DNA of 64,000 nucleotides from an uncultured Clostridia bacterium (lineage in GTDB: Bacteria; Bacillota; Clostridia; Oscillospirales; Oscillospiraceae), in the NCBI GenBank assembly GCA_947165595.1, contig CAMVAV010000003.1, positions 22,679 through 86,678 on the forward strand, written 5' to 3'. The notes beneath the pieces are model-generated. The model was not told where the DNA came from, ran no database searches, and saw only the letters and a program-made list of their open reading frames with translations. This document shows, in pieces, positions 12,637 through 20,617 of this stretch. How positions within the stretch are numbered: position 1 is the first letter of the stretch; every line of letters begins with the position of its first letter. The position numbers were made by a program, and so were the translations under genes.

Positions 12637-15093
12637 TCAGCAGCAGCCGCAGCCGCCGAAGCTCTGCTCGGTCCGTTCGATAATCTCGCCCTGCAGCTTG
12701 GAGTCGAGATTGCGGAAGTAGTCGCTGTAGCCCGCGACGCGGACGATCAGCTCCTTGTACTCGTCGGGCCGCTTCTGCGCGTCAATGAGCGTCTCGCGGT
12801 CGATGACGTTGAACTGGACGTGGTGGCCGTCCATCGCGAAGTAGGAGCGGATGAGCGCCGCCAGGTTGGCGATGCCCTCCTCGCCCGCCAGCGCCGACGG
12901 GGTGAACTTCTGGTTGAGCAGCGTGCCGCCGGTGGAGCAGTGGTCCATCTTCGAGCAGGACTTGATGACCGCCGTGGGGCCGTTGATGTCCGCGCCCTTC
13001 TCCGGGGAGATGCCCTCGGACAGCGGCATGTGCGCGAGGCGGCCGTTCGGGGAGGCGATCATCACGTCGCCGAAGTAGACGTGGCAGGTCGTCGGCAGCA
13101 TGTCGACGTGGTACTGCCCGCCGCGGATGTTCGGGCGGCCCGTGATGTAGTCCTTGTACTCGTTGAAGACGGTCTGCATGATGCTGTCGGCATAGTCGTC
13201 GTCGTTGCCGTACTTGGGCGTCTTGTTCTTCACAAGGTTGTGGATGATCTCGTGGCCCTTGAAGTCGTCGTTCATCGCCGCAATGAGCTCCGCCATCGTG
13301 AACTTCTTCTCGTCGAAGACGTTGTACTTGATCGCGGACAGGCAGTCGGAGATCGTGCCGATGCCGACGCCCTGGATGTAGCTGGTGTTGTAGCGCGCGC
13401 CGCCGGCGTTGTAGTCCTTGCCCTTCTTGATGCAGTCGTCCGTGCAGATGGACAGGAACGGGGCGGGCATCATCTCGGCGTAGATCTTCTCGATGACGAG
13501 ATTGCCGCGCATCTTGACGTCGATGATGTGCTCGAGCTGGGTCTTGAACGCCGTCCAGAGCTCGTCGTAGGACTTGAAGTCCTCCGCCTTGCCGGTGTGC
13601 GGGCCGATCTGCTTCTTGAACATCGGGTCATAGCCGTCGTAGAGCGCGAGCTCCAGGCACTTCGGGATGTTCAGATAGCCGGTGAGGATGTACGCCTCGG
13701 TGCCCCACGCGCCGGTCTCGACGCAGCCGGAGCAGCCGGAGTTGCGCGCGTCAACGATGCTCTTGCCGGCGAGCAGCAGCTCCTGAATGAGCTCGTCCGT
13801 GTTGTAGAACGCGGGCTGGCCCCAGCCCTGACGGGCGATCTCGCAGGCGCGGCGCAGGAACTTCTCCGGCGTCTTCTTGGAAATCTGCACGTTGGAGTTG
13901 GGCTGGTTCTGGCGCATGTCCTCCATGCAGTCGAGGATCAGGTAGGAGACCGCGTTGACGCCGTCGGAGCCGTCCTCCTTCAGTCCGCCGGAGTTGATGT
14001 TCGCGAAGTCGACATAGGTGCCGGACTCCTTGAGCGTGACGCCGACCTTGACGGGCGCGGGGGAGTTGAACAGCTTCACCCACAGGCACTCGAGCAGCTC
14101 GAGCGCGCGGGTGTCGTCCAGCGTGCCGGCGGCGATGTCCTTCTCATAGAACGGGATCAGGTGCTGGTCGAGACGGCCGGGCGTGAACGCGTCCCAGGGG
14201 TTGAGCTCCAGCGTGACGCCGAGGTGCGTGAACCAGTACATCTGCAGCGCCTGCCAGTAGGTCTCGGGCTTGTGCGCCGGAACGACGGCGCAGTTCGCCG
14301 CGATCTGCTCCAGCTCCGCCTTGCGCTGCGGGTCCTCGCACTTCGCCGCCATCTCGAGGGCCAGGTCATGATAGCGCTGACCGAGGATGCACACGGCGTC
14401 GCAGTCGATCGCCATCGCGCGCAGCTCCTGCTCCTTGTCGTAGGCGTCGGGATCGTTGAAGTAGTCGAGGTTTTGGATCGCCTCCTCGATCTCCGCCTTG
14501 TAGTCGAGGTAGCCCTTGATGTAGAAGTTCTTGCCGCCGGCGGTGTGGCCGGGGCCGCGCTGCTCCATGAACTCGGTGAACATGCCGACCTCATAGCAGT
14601 CGCGCCACTCCTGCGTCATCGCCTTGAGAAGATGCTCGCGCACCGCGCGGTCCTTCCAGTAGGGGATAATGACCTTCTCCTGCAGCTCGAGGTCCTCCTG
14701 CGTGACGGTGAAGTTGACCAGCTTGCGGTCGTTCATGATGTGCATGTCCTCGATCGTATGGCAGCACAGCTCGGGGAAGGTCGGGGAGCACTGGGGGTCC
14801 TTGCCCTTCTCGCCGACGATCAGCTCGTCGTCGCCGAGATAGAGGGTCTTTTTGGAGAAGTACTCCTTGAGCACCATCGCGCGCAGGACGGGAATGGAAA
14901 CGGAGCCCTCGTACTGCTTGTAGACCTCCGTCTCAATCTTCGCGCGCTCCATGTCGATGTGCGGCTGCGTGGCGTGGCTGATCCTTCTCAGGCGCTTGAT
15001 GCGCTCGGTGCAGCCGCGCTCGTTGTCCTTCAGCAGCCGCTCGGGCGTATTGACGTTGAAGGAAGTATCCTGCTGGTTTGCGGCGTTTGCCAT
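12637..15093 (-). CDS. hypD: trans-4-hydroxy-L-proline dehydratase (glycyl radical enzyme)
   Basis: HypD removes water from trans-4-hydroxy-L-proline to give pyrroline-5-carboxylate, a gut-clostridial reaction. The 818-residue product carries the HypD-type active site SGCVETG (thiyl Cys457 and base Glu459) and the C-terminal glycyl radical loop VRVAGYSDYF (Gly788). Its neighbours confirm the call: the dedicated activase ends 4 bases upstream and proC lies next door, matching the Clostridioides difficile hypD region. GGAGGATGACACG precedes the ATG. An oddity is the cysteine-rich end FGGCGCC, beyond the usual end of the radical domain. Other glycyl radical eliminases are possible but less likely given proC. 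Confidence 0.93.
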   Translation of the reverse strand: MANAANQQDTSFNVNTPERLLKDNERGCTERIKRLRRISHATQPHIDMERAKIETEVYKQYEGSVSIPVLRAMVLKEYFSKKTLYLGDDELIVGEKGKDPQCSPTFPELCCHTIEDMHIMNDRKLVNFTVTQEDLELQEKVIIPYWKDRAVREHLLKAMTQEWRDCYEVGMFTEFMEQRGPGHTAGGKNFYIKGYLDYKAEIEEAIQNLDYFNDPDAYDKEQELRAMAIDCDAVCILGQRYHDLALEMAAKCEDPQRKAELEQIAANCAVVPAHKPETYWQALQMYWFTHLGVTLELNPWDAFTPGRLDQHLIPFYEKDIAAGTLDDTRALELLECLWVKLFNSPAPVKVGVTLKESGTYVDFANINSGGLKEDGSDGVNAVSYLILDCMEDMRQNQPNSNVQISKKTPEKFLRRACEIARQGWGQPAFYNTDELIQELLLAGKSIVDARNSGCSGCVETGAWGTEAYILTGYLNIPKCLELALYDGYDPMFKKQIGPHTGKAEDFKSYDELWTAFKTQLEHIIDVKMRGNLVIEKIYAEMMPAPFLSICTDDCIKKGKDYNAGGARYNTSYIQGVGIGTISDCLSAIKYNVFDEKKFTMAELIAAMNDDFKGHEIIHNLVKNKTPKYGNDDDYADSIMQTVFNEYKDYITGRPNIRGGQYHVDMLPTTCHVYFGDVMIASPNGRLAHMPLSEGISPEKGADINGPTAVIKSCSKMDHCSTGGTLLNQKFTPSALAGEEGIANLAALIRSYFAMDGHHVQFNVIDRETLIDAQKRPDEYKELIVRVAGYSDYFRNLDSKLQGEIIERTEQSFGGCGCC

Positions 15094-15097
15094 CGTG

Positions 15098-16015
15098 TCA
15101 TCCTCCTATCTTGATATTATGAAATCCATGGGCCTCAAACATGGTTTTCAACTCCTCCATCCGCTCCTTGGGCGGGACGCGCATGCTCTCCTCGTCGTAG
15201 GGGCGGTCCAGCCCCGCGTACTTCCCCTTGCCGATGTCGTGGTACGGCAGCAGGTTGATGCGGAAGGGCTCGATATGGTTTTCCCGCAGGAAATCCATCA
15301 GTTGAACGATATGCTCCGTCTCGTCGTTTTTTCCCTCGACGATCGGCAGGCGCAGATAGAGCTTCGCCCCGTCCCTGGCAAGGCGGATCAGGTTGGCGAG
15401 GATCAGCGTGTTGTCCACGCCCACGTCCGCGCGGTGCTCGTCCGGGTCGATGCTCTTGATGTCGTAGAGAAACGCGTCCACATAGGGCAGCACGCGCTCG
15501 AAGTGCTCATAGGGGGCGAAGCCGCTCGTGTCGATGAACACGCTGATGCCCTCGCGCTTGAGCCTGCGGCACAGCTCCGCGACGAAGTCCATGTCGTGCA
15601 CGGCCATCACCTCGCCGCCGGAGAGCGTGACGCCGCCGCCCGACTGCTCGTAGAACGGCAGGTCCTTCTTCGCCTCCTTCAGCAGCTCGTCGACCGTGTA
15701 TTCCTTCCCCGCGATCTCGCGCGTCTCGGTCATGCACCAGTCGATGCACCTGCCGCAGGCGGTGCACCGGTCGCGGTGGAAGACCAGCTTCCCGTCCGCG
15801 ATCTCGTTCGCCCCGTTCGGACACTTCTTCACGCACATGCCGCAGGCGGTGCACTTGTGCCGGTGGAGGATCAGCTCCTTTTCAAAGCGCTGGCTCTCCG
15901 GATTGTGACACCACTGGCAGCGCAGCGGGCAGCCCTTGAAGAAGATCGTCGTGCGGATGCCGTCGCCGTCGTGGATGGAATATTTTTGAATATTGAATAC
16001 AAGCGGAGTCTCCAT
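15098..16015 (-). CDS. Glycyl radical enzyme activase for HypD (radical SAM)
   Basis: The 305-residue protein begins METPLVFNIQKYSIHDGDGI and has the activase radical SAM motif GCPLRCQWC (Cys29, Cys33, Cys36) followed by two 4Fe-4S clusters in an inserted ferredoxin-like section (CTACGMCVKKCPNG; CTACGRCIDWC). It uses S-adenosylmethionine to create the glycyl radical on HypD. The ATG at 16015 is chosen over an open upstream extension because GGAGG precedes it and homology starts there. It ends 4 bases before hypD, so it is co-transcribed and its tail contains the hypD ribosome binding site. The upstream promoter is at 16097-16125. Confidence 0.93.
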   Translation of the reverse strand: METPLVFNIQKYSIHDGDGIRTTIFFKGCPLRCQWCHNPESQRFEKELILHRHKCTACGMCVKKCPNGANEIADGKLVFHRDRCTACGRCIDWCMTETREIAGKEYTVDELLKEAKKDLPFYEQSGGGVTLSGGEVMAVHDMDFVAELCRRLKREGISVFIDTSGFAPYEHFERVLPYVDAFLYDIKSIDPDEHRADVGVDNTLILANLIRLARDGAKLYLRLPIVEGKNDETEHIVQLMDFLRENHIEPFRINLLPYHDIGKGKYAGLDRPYDEESMRVPPKERMEELKTMFEAHGFHNIKIGG

Positions 16016-16096
16016 CGCATTGCCCTCCGGGGTCAGGATCAAACGGCGGAAAAGCCGGAAAAAACACAGGATTCGTATGCCTCGTGAGCTTCTTGT

Positions 16097-16125
16097 ATCA
16101 TAGCACACCGCACCGGCGATTGCAA
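16097..16125 (-). promoter_or_regulatory. Promoter of the hypD activase-hypD-symporter operon
   Basis: On the leftward strand TTGCAA (16120-16125) and TATGAT (16097-16102) are separated by 17 bases. The 250-base gap upstream also holds a TTTCACCA direct repeat near 16165-16185 (possible operator, weak) and the terminator at 16214-16241. Confidence 0.7.
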
Positions 16126-16213
16126 ACAATTCATTCTCGGCGTTTCGTATATATTTGCATTTTTGTTTTCACCAGTTTCACCAAATTTTTGCCCGGTGCT
16201 CCTTCAAAAATAT

Positions 16214-16241
16214 AAAAAAACCGGATAGCTCCGGTTTTTTT
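16214..16241. terminator. Terminator between proC and the activase gene
   Basis: CCGGA pairs with TCCGG around TAGC, flanked by seven A residues on one side and seven T residues on the other, so it works in both directions. It separates proC from the downstream hyp operon. Confidence 0.85.
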
Positions 16242-16263
16242 GAATGATATAAACCATTTTGAT

Positions 16264-17082
16264 TCATCCCTCGGCGGTCTTGCCGAGCTCGACCGTGCGG
16301 ATATAGGCCGCCTGGATCGCGTCGATCACGGCGGAGCGCATGGCGCGCTGCTCGAGCACGGCGATGCCCTCGATGGAGCTGCCGGCGGGCGAGCACACGT
16401 CGGCGCGCAGCTCGGCGGGGTCGCGCTCCATCTCCAGCGCCAGCTTGGCGGTGCCCTCGATGGTCTGCAGGGCGAAGAGCTTCGCCTGCGCGCGCGGCAG
16501 TCCGCAGCGCACGGCGCCGTCGATCATCGCCTCGAGGAACATGCACACGAACGCGGGCCCGCAGCCGGTCACGGCGCACGCCATGTCGATCTTGCTCTCG
16601 TCCACGCGCTCGATCATGCCGGCGGGCCGCATCAGCTTGTAGAACAGGCTCTCGTCCTCGTCGGTCACGCCGTCGTTGAGACAGTAGGGGATCACGCCGG
16701 AGCCGACCGCCGACGGCGTGTTGGGCATGATGCGGATGACCGGGCAGCCGCCCAGCAGCTCCGACACCCGCTTCATGCGAAAGCCCGCCGCCATCGTCAC
16801 GACGACGAAATGCTCGTTCGCCGCGCGCTCCATGACCGTTTCGCGGATCTCCTCCATCGCCTTTTTCATCACCTGCGGCTTGACGCCGAGGAAGATAAAG
16901 CGGCTCGACTCCGCGACCTCCTGCGCCGTCGCCGGCACGGTGCCGTGGTCGCGGTGCAGGCGCGTCAGCTTCTCCTCGTTGTGGTCCGCGGTGATGATGT
17001 TGCTGCCGCCCACGCTCTTCGCGGCGACCGCCGCGAGGACCGAGCCGATGTTGCCGCAGCCAATGAATCCCGCCTTATACAT
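16264..17082 (-). CDS. proC: Pyrroline-5-carboxylate reductase
   Basis: ProC reduces pyrroline-5-carboxylate to proline with NAD(P)H. The 272-residue protein has the N-terminal nucleotide-binding fold (GFIGCGNIGSVLAAVAAKS), the middle motif CPVIRIMPNTPSAVGSGV and the C-terminal ProC signature region (LRADVCSPAGSSIEGIAVLE). Its place next to hypD points to a catabolic job: turning the HypD product into proline, which can then serve as an electron acceptor or nutrient. It has its own promoter and terminator, so it is not strictly in the hyp operon. Length and motifs are normal. Confidence 0.95.
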   Translation of the reverse strand: MYKAGFIGCGNIGSVLAAVAAKSVGGSNIITADHNEEKLTRLHRDHGTVPATAQEVAESSRFIFLGVKPQVMKKAMEEIRETVMERAANEHFVVVTMAAGFRMKRVSELLGGCPVIRIMPNTPSAVGSGVIPYCLNDGVTDEDESLFYKLMRPAGMIERVDESKIDMACAVTGCGPAFVCMFLEAMIDGAVRCGLPRAQAKLFALQTIEGTAKLALEMERDPAELRADVCSPAGSSIEGIAVLEQRAMRSAVIDAIQAAYIRTVELGKTAEG

Positions 17083-17129
17083 GATCGAATCCCCCTTCGT
17101 TGCTTCGCCGAGATATCAGAATAAAGTGA

Positions 17130-17157
17130 ATCATACCACGTTTTCGCGGATTGTCAA
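17130..17157 (-). promoter_or_regulatory. Promoter of proC
   Basis: TTGACA (17152-17157, overlapping the stop codon of the NifX-like gene) and TATGAT (17130-17135) are spaced by 16 bases on the leftward strand; GGGGG lies upstream of the ATG at 17082. Confidence 0.7.
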
Positions 17158-17570
17158 GCCTTTCTCTCCGCGCAGTCCTCGGCGCAAAGCGCGCAGTCGC
17201 CGTCGCAGTCCGGCTCTCCGTGCGCGCCGTGGTCGTGGCAGCCCGTGCCGCCCACGTAGTCGCGGATCATGCCCAGCCGGTAGGCGTTCATCGCCTCCAC
17301 CGCCTCGCGCACGGTCATATCCGCCGCAAAGTAGCGCGTGATGCCCGCGTCCGCGATCGCCTCGAACAGCTCCGGGCTGTAGATGAACCCGCACAGCACC
17401 GCCTCGCACCAGACGTCCGCCATCTCCCTGGCGATATCGCCCGTCACGAAGCGCGGCGCGGGGTCGTCCGGCGACTCGGCGTCGAAGATCAGAACGCCCT
17501 TCGCGCCGTCCAGCGTGCCGGGGATCAGCGCGTCCAGGCTGTTTTCGTTCACAGCGGCGGCAATCAGCAT
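17154..17570 (-). CDS. NifX/NafY-like dinitrogenase iron-molybdenum cofactor domain protein with Cys/His tail
   Basis: Residues 1-110 of this 138-residue protein resemble the small NifX/NifB C-terminal family that binds iron-molybdenum-type or other metal clusters (MLIAAAVNENSLDALI, TRYFAADMTVREAVEAM). Residues 110-138 form a metal-binding tail (CHDHGAHGEPDCDGDCALCA) with five Cys and three His. It is the last gene of the trs-type operon, 21 bases after the CobW GTPase. No nitrogenase is present, so in this context it more likely carries or delivers a metal or cofactor for the molybdenum hydroxylase system. That function is inferred. Confidence 0.8.
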   Translation of the reverse strand: MLIAAAVNENSLDALIPGTLDGAKGVLIFDAESPDDPAPRFVTGDIAREMADVWCEAVLCGFIYSPELFEAIADAGITRYFAADMTVREAVEAMNAYRLGMIRDYVGGTGCHDHGAHGEPDCDGDCALCAEDCAERKA

Positions 17571-17591
17571 GGTTGGTTCCTCCTTATCATC

Positions 17592-18677
17592 TTACAGTCT
17601 TCCCTCGTCCATCATGCCGAAGCACTCCGTAAAGAACACCTGGCAGCGCGTGCCGAAGCGCCCGACGGTCTCGCGCATTGCCTCGTCCATCAGCGCGTCC
17701 AGCCTGTCGGACTCGCAGGCGGCGCGGGCGTTGACGACCACGCGCAGGTCCGTCTGCGGCGCGTCGAGCCGCCAGTCGTACTCCACGGGGTAGTCGATGC
17801 CGAGGAAGGACGCCTTGACGCTCTGCCAGTCCGGCGTGGACGCCAGGACCTTGAGGTGCGGAATGTTGCGCCCCGCTCGGCGCAGCCTGCCGCGCACGGT
17901 CTCCATGAGGTCCTCCACGAAGGCGTTGCCGTCAAAGGGCTTGTCTCCGACGATCTGGAACTGGCGGTTGTACCAGCTCAGGCGCTGCTCCGCGGCGAGG
18001 AATTCCGGCCCGCCGCAGCCGATGTCCGGCGTCGGCAGCGCGGAGCGCTCCGCGAGCAGCACGTCCACCGCCTCCGCGACGCCCGCGCCCGTCCGCGCGG
18101 ACATGCCGAGCACCCTCGCGTGGGGATAGTTCTCGCGCAGGAAGGAAAGGTCGCGCTCCGTCTCCTCCGGCGTGAGCAGGTCGGTCTTGTTGAGCAGCAC
18201 CAGCTCCGCCTCACGGAGCTGCGCGTCGAAGAGATACAGCATCTCGGGCGGCAGATGCAGCTCGGCGTGCTCCGGCATGAGGGCGCGCAGCCGCTCGGGA
18301 TCGACCACCGCCGTGAAGGGGCAGAGCTCGAACTCGCCGGGGTACTCCCGCGCGAGCGTGTGATAGACGTGGTCCAGCCCGCCGATGCCGCAGCCCGGAA
18401 TGTCGGAGAGGATGAGGTCCGCGTGCTCCCTGTCCCGGAGCCGACGCAGCTTGTCCACCAGGTTCTCCGTCTGATAGCAGATGCACCCGCCCGTCACCTC
18501 GGACTGCGCGACGCCCGAGGCGGCGGAAAACGCGCCGTCCACCAGATTGCGCGAGCCCAGGTCGTTGATAAGAAGGCCCGGCGTCAGGTCCCGCTTTTTG
18601 ATCTCCTCGGAAAACGCGAGCATGCTTGTCGTCTTGCCCGCGCCCAAAAAGCCGCCGATCACCACGTACTTTGCCAT
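17592..18677 (-). CDS. CobW/HypB-like G3E GTPase (metallochaperone)
   Basis: The 361-residue protein has the G3E GTPase P-loop (IGGFLGAGKTTSMLAF), the family metal-site region GGCICYQ (one Cys of the usual CxCC replaced), LSDIPGCGIGG and the guanine motif LLNKTDLL. A C-terminal domain of about 130 residues follows (IPHLKVLASTP). Family members load metals onto enzymes. It lies 27 bases after the methyltransferase gene and before the NifX-like gene in the trs-type operon, consistent with metal or cofactor delivery to the molybdenum hydroxylase; the actual client and metal are unknown. Many nearby Cys residues could form the metal site. Confidence 0.85.
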   Translation of the reverse strand: MAKYVVIGGFLGAGKTTSMLAFSEEIKKRDLTPGLLINDLGSRNLVDGAFSAASGVAQSEVTGGCICYQTENLVDKLRRLRDREHADLILSDIPGCGIGGLDHVYHTLAREYPGEFELCPFTAVVDPERLRALMPEHAELHLPPEMLYLFDAQLREAELVLLNKTDLLTPEETERDLSFLRENYPHARVLGMSARTGAGVAEAVDVLLAERSALPTPDIGCGGPEFLAAEQRLSWYNRQFQIVGDKPFDGNAFVEDLMETVRGRLRRAGRNIPHLKVLASTPDWQSVKASFLGIDYPVEYDWRLDAPQTDLRVVVNARAACESDRLDALMDEAMRETVGRFGTRCQVFFTECFGMMDEGRL

Positions 18678-18704
18678 TTGTGTTCTCTCCTTTTTCTCTG
18701 CTTT

Positions 18705-19334
18705 CTATTCCGATTTTTCCCCGATCCAGAGATAATATCCCGGCTTCAGGTCCTCCGCCCGGTTCGCGCGCAGCAGCGCGCACGCGTCCTCTCCGCCGGA
18801 GAGCATCGCCCCCGCCCAGAGAGACACCAGTGCCTCGCTCTGATCCTCGAACAGCGCTTCGCGAAAGCCCGCGCGCGAAAATCGCTCCGCGAGCGCCGCG
18901 CGGCTCTCGACGCGGCCCATCGCGCTTTTGGTGTGTTCCCCTCCGTCGCGGGCGTAAAGGTCGCTCACGATCAGGCGCCCGCCGGGACGCAGCACGCGCG
19001 CGCACTCCGCGAGCGCCGCGTCCGCGTCCTCAATCTGGGAGAGCGTACACTCGAGCAGCACGCCGTCGAAGGACGCCGCCTCAAACGGCAATTTCTCCGC
19101 GCGCGCGTGAATGACGCCATCCGCGCAGAGTGACGCGTCCGCTTCGACGCCGAGCGCCTCACAGCCGCAGCGTTCGCGCAGAAAGCGCAGCGTTTCGCCG
19201 CGCCCGCAGCCGACGTCCAGCACCCGGCTTTCCCCGGAAATGCCGCTCAGCCCTGCGGCGCGCTCCGTCAGCGGCAGTCCGCCGGGGCGCTGCCCCTCCG
19301 GCGCGTCGCCGCACAGCGCCGTCCACCAGCTCAT
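18705..19334 (-). CDS. DVU_1556-type SAM-dependent methyltransferase
   Basis: This 209-residue class I methyltransferase has motif I VLDVGCGRGETLRFL, motif II region LPFEAASFDGVLLE and the post-motif ARVLRPGGRLIVSD. The ATG at 19334 overlaps the stop of trsS in an ATGA arrangement, so translation is coupled. In Desulfovibrio-type loci a methyltransferase of this kind (DVU_1556) sits beside the same radical SAM, CoA ligase and aldehyde oxidoreductase genes. The methyl acceptor is not known. The inference that it acts in the molybdenum hydroxylase pathway rests on conserved gene order. Confidence 0.85.
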   Translation of the reverse strand: MSWWTALCGDAPEGQRPGGLPLTERAAGLSGISGESRVLDVGCGRGETLRFLRERCGCEALGVEADASLCADGVIHARAEKLPFEAASFDGVLLECTLSQIEDADAALAECARVLRPGGRLIVSDLYARDGGEHTKSAMGRVESRAALAERFSRAGFREALFEDQSEALVSLWAGAMLSGGEDACALLRANRAEDLKPGYYLWIGEKSE

Positions 19335-20617
19335 GGCGCGTACCCCGTCAGATACGCCGCGCAGAACGGCAGCAGCCGCCCGTCGCGGCAGACGTGGAGG
19401 CTGCACCGGCGCAGGCGCTCGACGTCCAGATTCCCCGCGTCCTGAAACGCCATCGCGCTGACGGTGAAGCCGTGCGCGCGCTTCCAGAGGAGGAAGCCGT
19501 CGAGCGAATGGGGGTCGGCGTCATCGCAGCAGCAGGCGTCCCCCGCGCCCGACCAGCGCTTTCCGATGTAATTGCGGTTCCGCTCCGCCGAATCACGCGC
19601 GCCGCAGCAGCTCTCCGCCGCCTCGCCGCGCTTTGTCAGCGGCTCGAGCCGTCCGCCCGGCAGCGCGATATACTCCCCGTGCAGCCCGCAGAGCGGATGG
19701 TCGCAGGCGGAGGGGATCAGGCTCTCGCGCGTGATCGCGCCGCCGGTCTGCTCCACCAGCGCGTCGATCAGCTCGCCGAGCGTATAGCGGTCCTTATCCT
19801 TCGGCGGGGACGGCACGCGCCCGAACCAGCTCACGGGCTGGAAGTGGACGCCCCGCACCGCCGGGGTATGGGCGGCGGCATAGCGCACAAGCGCCCCGAT
19901 CTGATCGGTGTTGACGCCCGGCACGAGCGTCGGCACCAGCGTCACGCCGATGCCGTTTTTGGCGCAGGCCTCGATCGCCGCCTCCTTGACGCGCAGGAGC
20001 GGCCGGCCGCGCAGGGTCTCATAGATATCGTCCCGCACGCCGTCGAACTGCAAAAACACGATGTCCGTTCCCGCCTCCGCCAGCGCCCTGACATAGCCCG
20101 GATCGGCGGCGAGGCGCAGTCCGTTCGTGTTGACCTGCACGAAGGAGCAGCCCGCCCGCTTGGCGTGAGCGGCAAGCTCCGGCAGGTCGTCGCGCAGCGT
20201 CGGCTCGCCCCCGCTGAGCTGGAGCAGCGGCGCGCCCGCCTTTTTCACAATGTCGTCGATCCGCGCGCGCAGCAGCTCGCCGTCCGGGTCGCCGCCGCTG
20301 CCGCCGTCCGCGAAGCAGAACCGGCAGCGGAGGTTGCAGCGTCCCGTCACCTCCAGCAGCACGCAGCAGGACTTGCGCAGATGCCTGTCGCAAAGCCCGC
20401 AGCCCTCCGGGCAGCGCAGCCCCTCCTCCGCGCCGTACTCCGGCAGCGCGCCGGTCCACGAGTCGATATCCTCGCTCCCGCGCCAGACCACGGCGGAAAA
20501 GTCCCCGTGCTCCGGGCAGGTCTTTTCCAGGACCCACGCGCCGCCGCGCCGGACCCGTTTCGCCGGGACGCGGCGCAGGCAGACGGGGCAGACGCTCGCG
20601 GTCCTTCTTCCGTTCAT
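19331..20617 (-). CDS. trsS: Radical SAM protein TrsS (cysteine form)
   Basis: The 428-residue protein has an N-terminal zinc-ribbon-like region (SVCPVCLRRVP, EKTCPEHGDF, CPEGCGLC), then the radical SAM core with CNLRCRFCFADGG (cluster ligands) and LSGGEPTLRDDLPEL, and a Cys-rich C-terminal half (SCCGARD, DACCCDD, CSLHVCRDG). This layout matches the radical SAM (seleno)protein TrsS found next to aldehyde oxidoreductase genes; no in-frame UGA is needed here, so this is the non-seleno form. ATGA overlaps join it to the CoA ligase before and the methyltransferase after. The reaction is unknown. The start at 20617 is fixed by the ATGA overlap. Confidence 0.85.
   Translation of the reverse strand: MNGRRTASVCPVCLRRVPAKRVRRGGAWVLEKTCPEHGDFSAVVWRGSEDIDSWTGALPEYGAEEGLRCPEGCGLCDRHLRKSCCVLLEVTGRCNLRCRFCFADGGSGGDPDGELLRARIDDIVKKAGAPLLQLSGGEPTLRDDLPELAAHAKRAGCSFVQVNTNGLRLAADPGYVRALAEAGTDIVFLQFDGVRDDIYETLRGRPLLRVKEAAIEACAKNGIGVTLVPTLVPGVNTDQIGALVRYAAAHTPAVRGVHFQPVSWFGRVPSPPKDKDRYTLGELIDALVEQTGGAITRESLIPSACDHPLCGLHGEYIALPGGRLEPLTKRGEAAESCCGARDSAERNRNYIGKRWSGAGDACCCDDADPHSLDGFLLWKRAHGFTVSAMAFQDAGNLDVERLRRCSLHVCRDGRLLPFCAAYLTGYAP

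Noticed and set aside
12346..15114. Rightward 922-residue ORF across hypD
   Set aside because: It is antisense to hypD, whose active-site and radical motifs are intact; long antisense frames are expected at this GC content.
16140..16200. TTTCACCA direct repeat as a definite operator upstream of the hypD operon
   Set aside because: Only two short imperfect copies in an AT-rich stretch; mentioned only as a weak possibility.
17592..18677. Cobalamin biosynthesis gene
   Set aside because: CobW homology alone does not imply cobalamin; no other cob genes are near and the operon is built around a molybdenum enzyme.
19331..20617. Selenocysteine codon in trsS
   Set aside because: Related proteins can be selenoproteins, but the frame here is continuous without an internal TGA.
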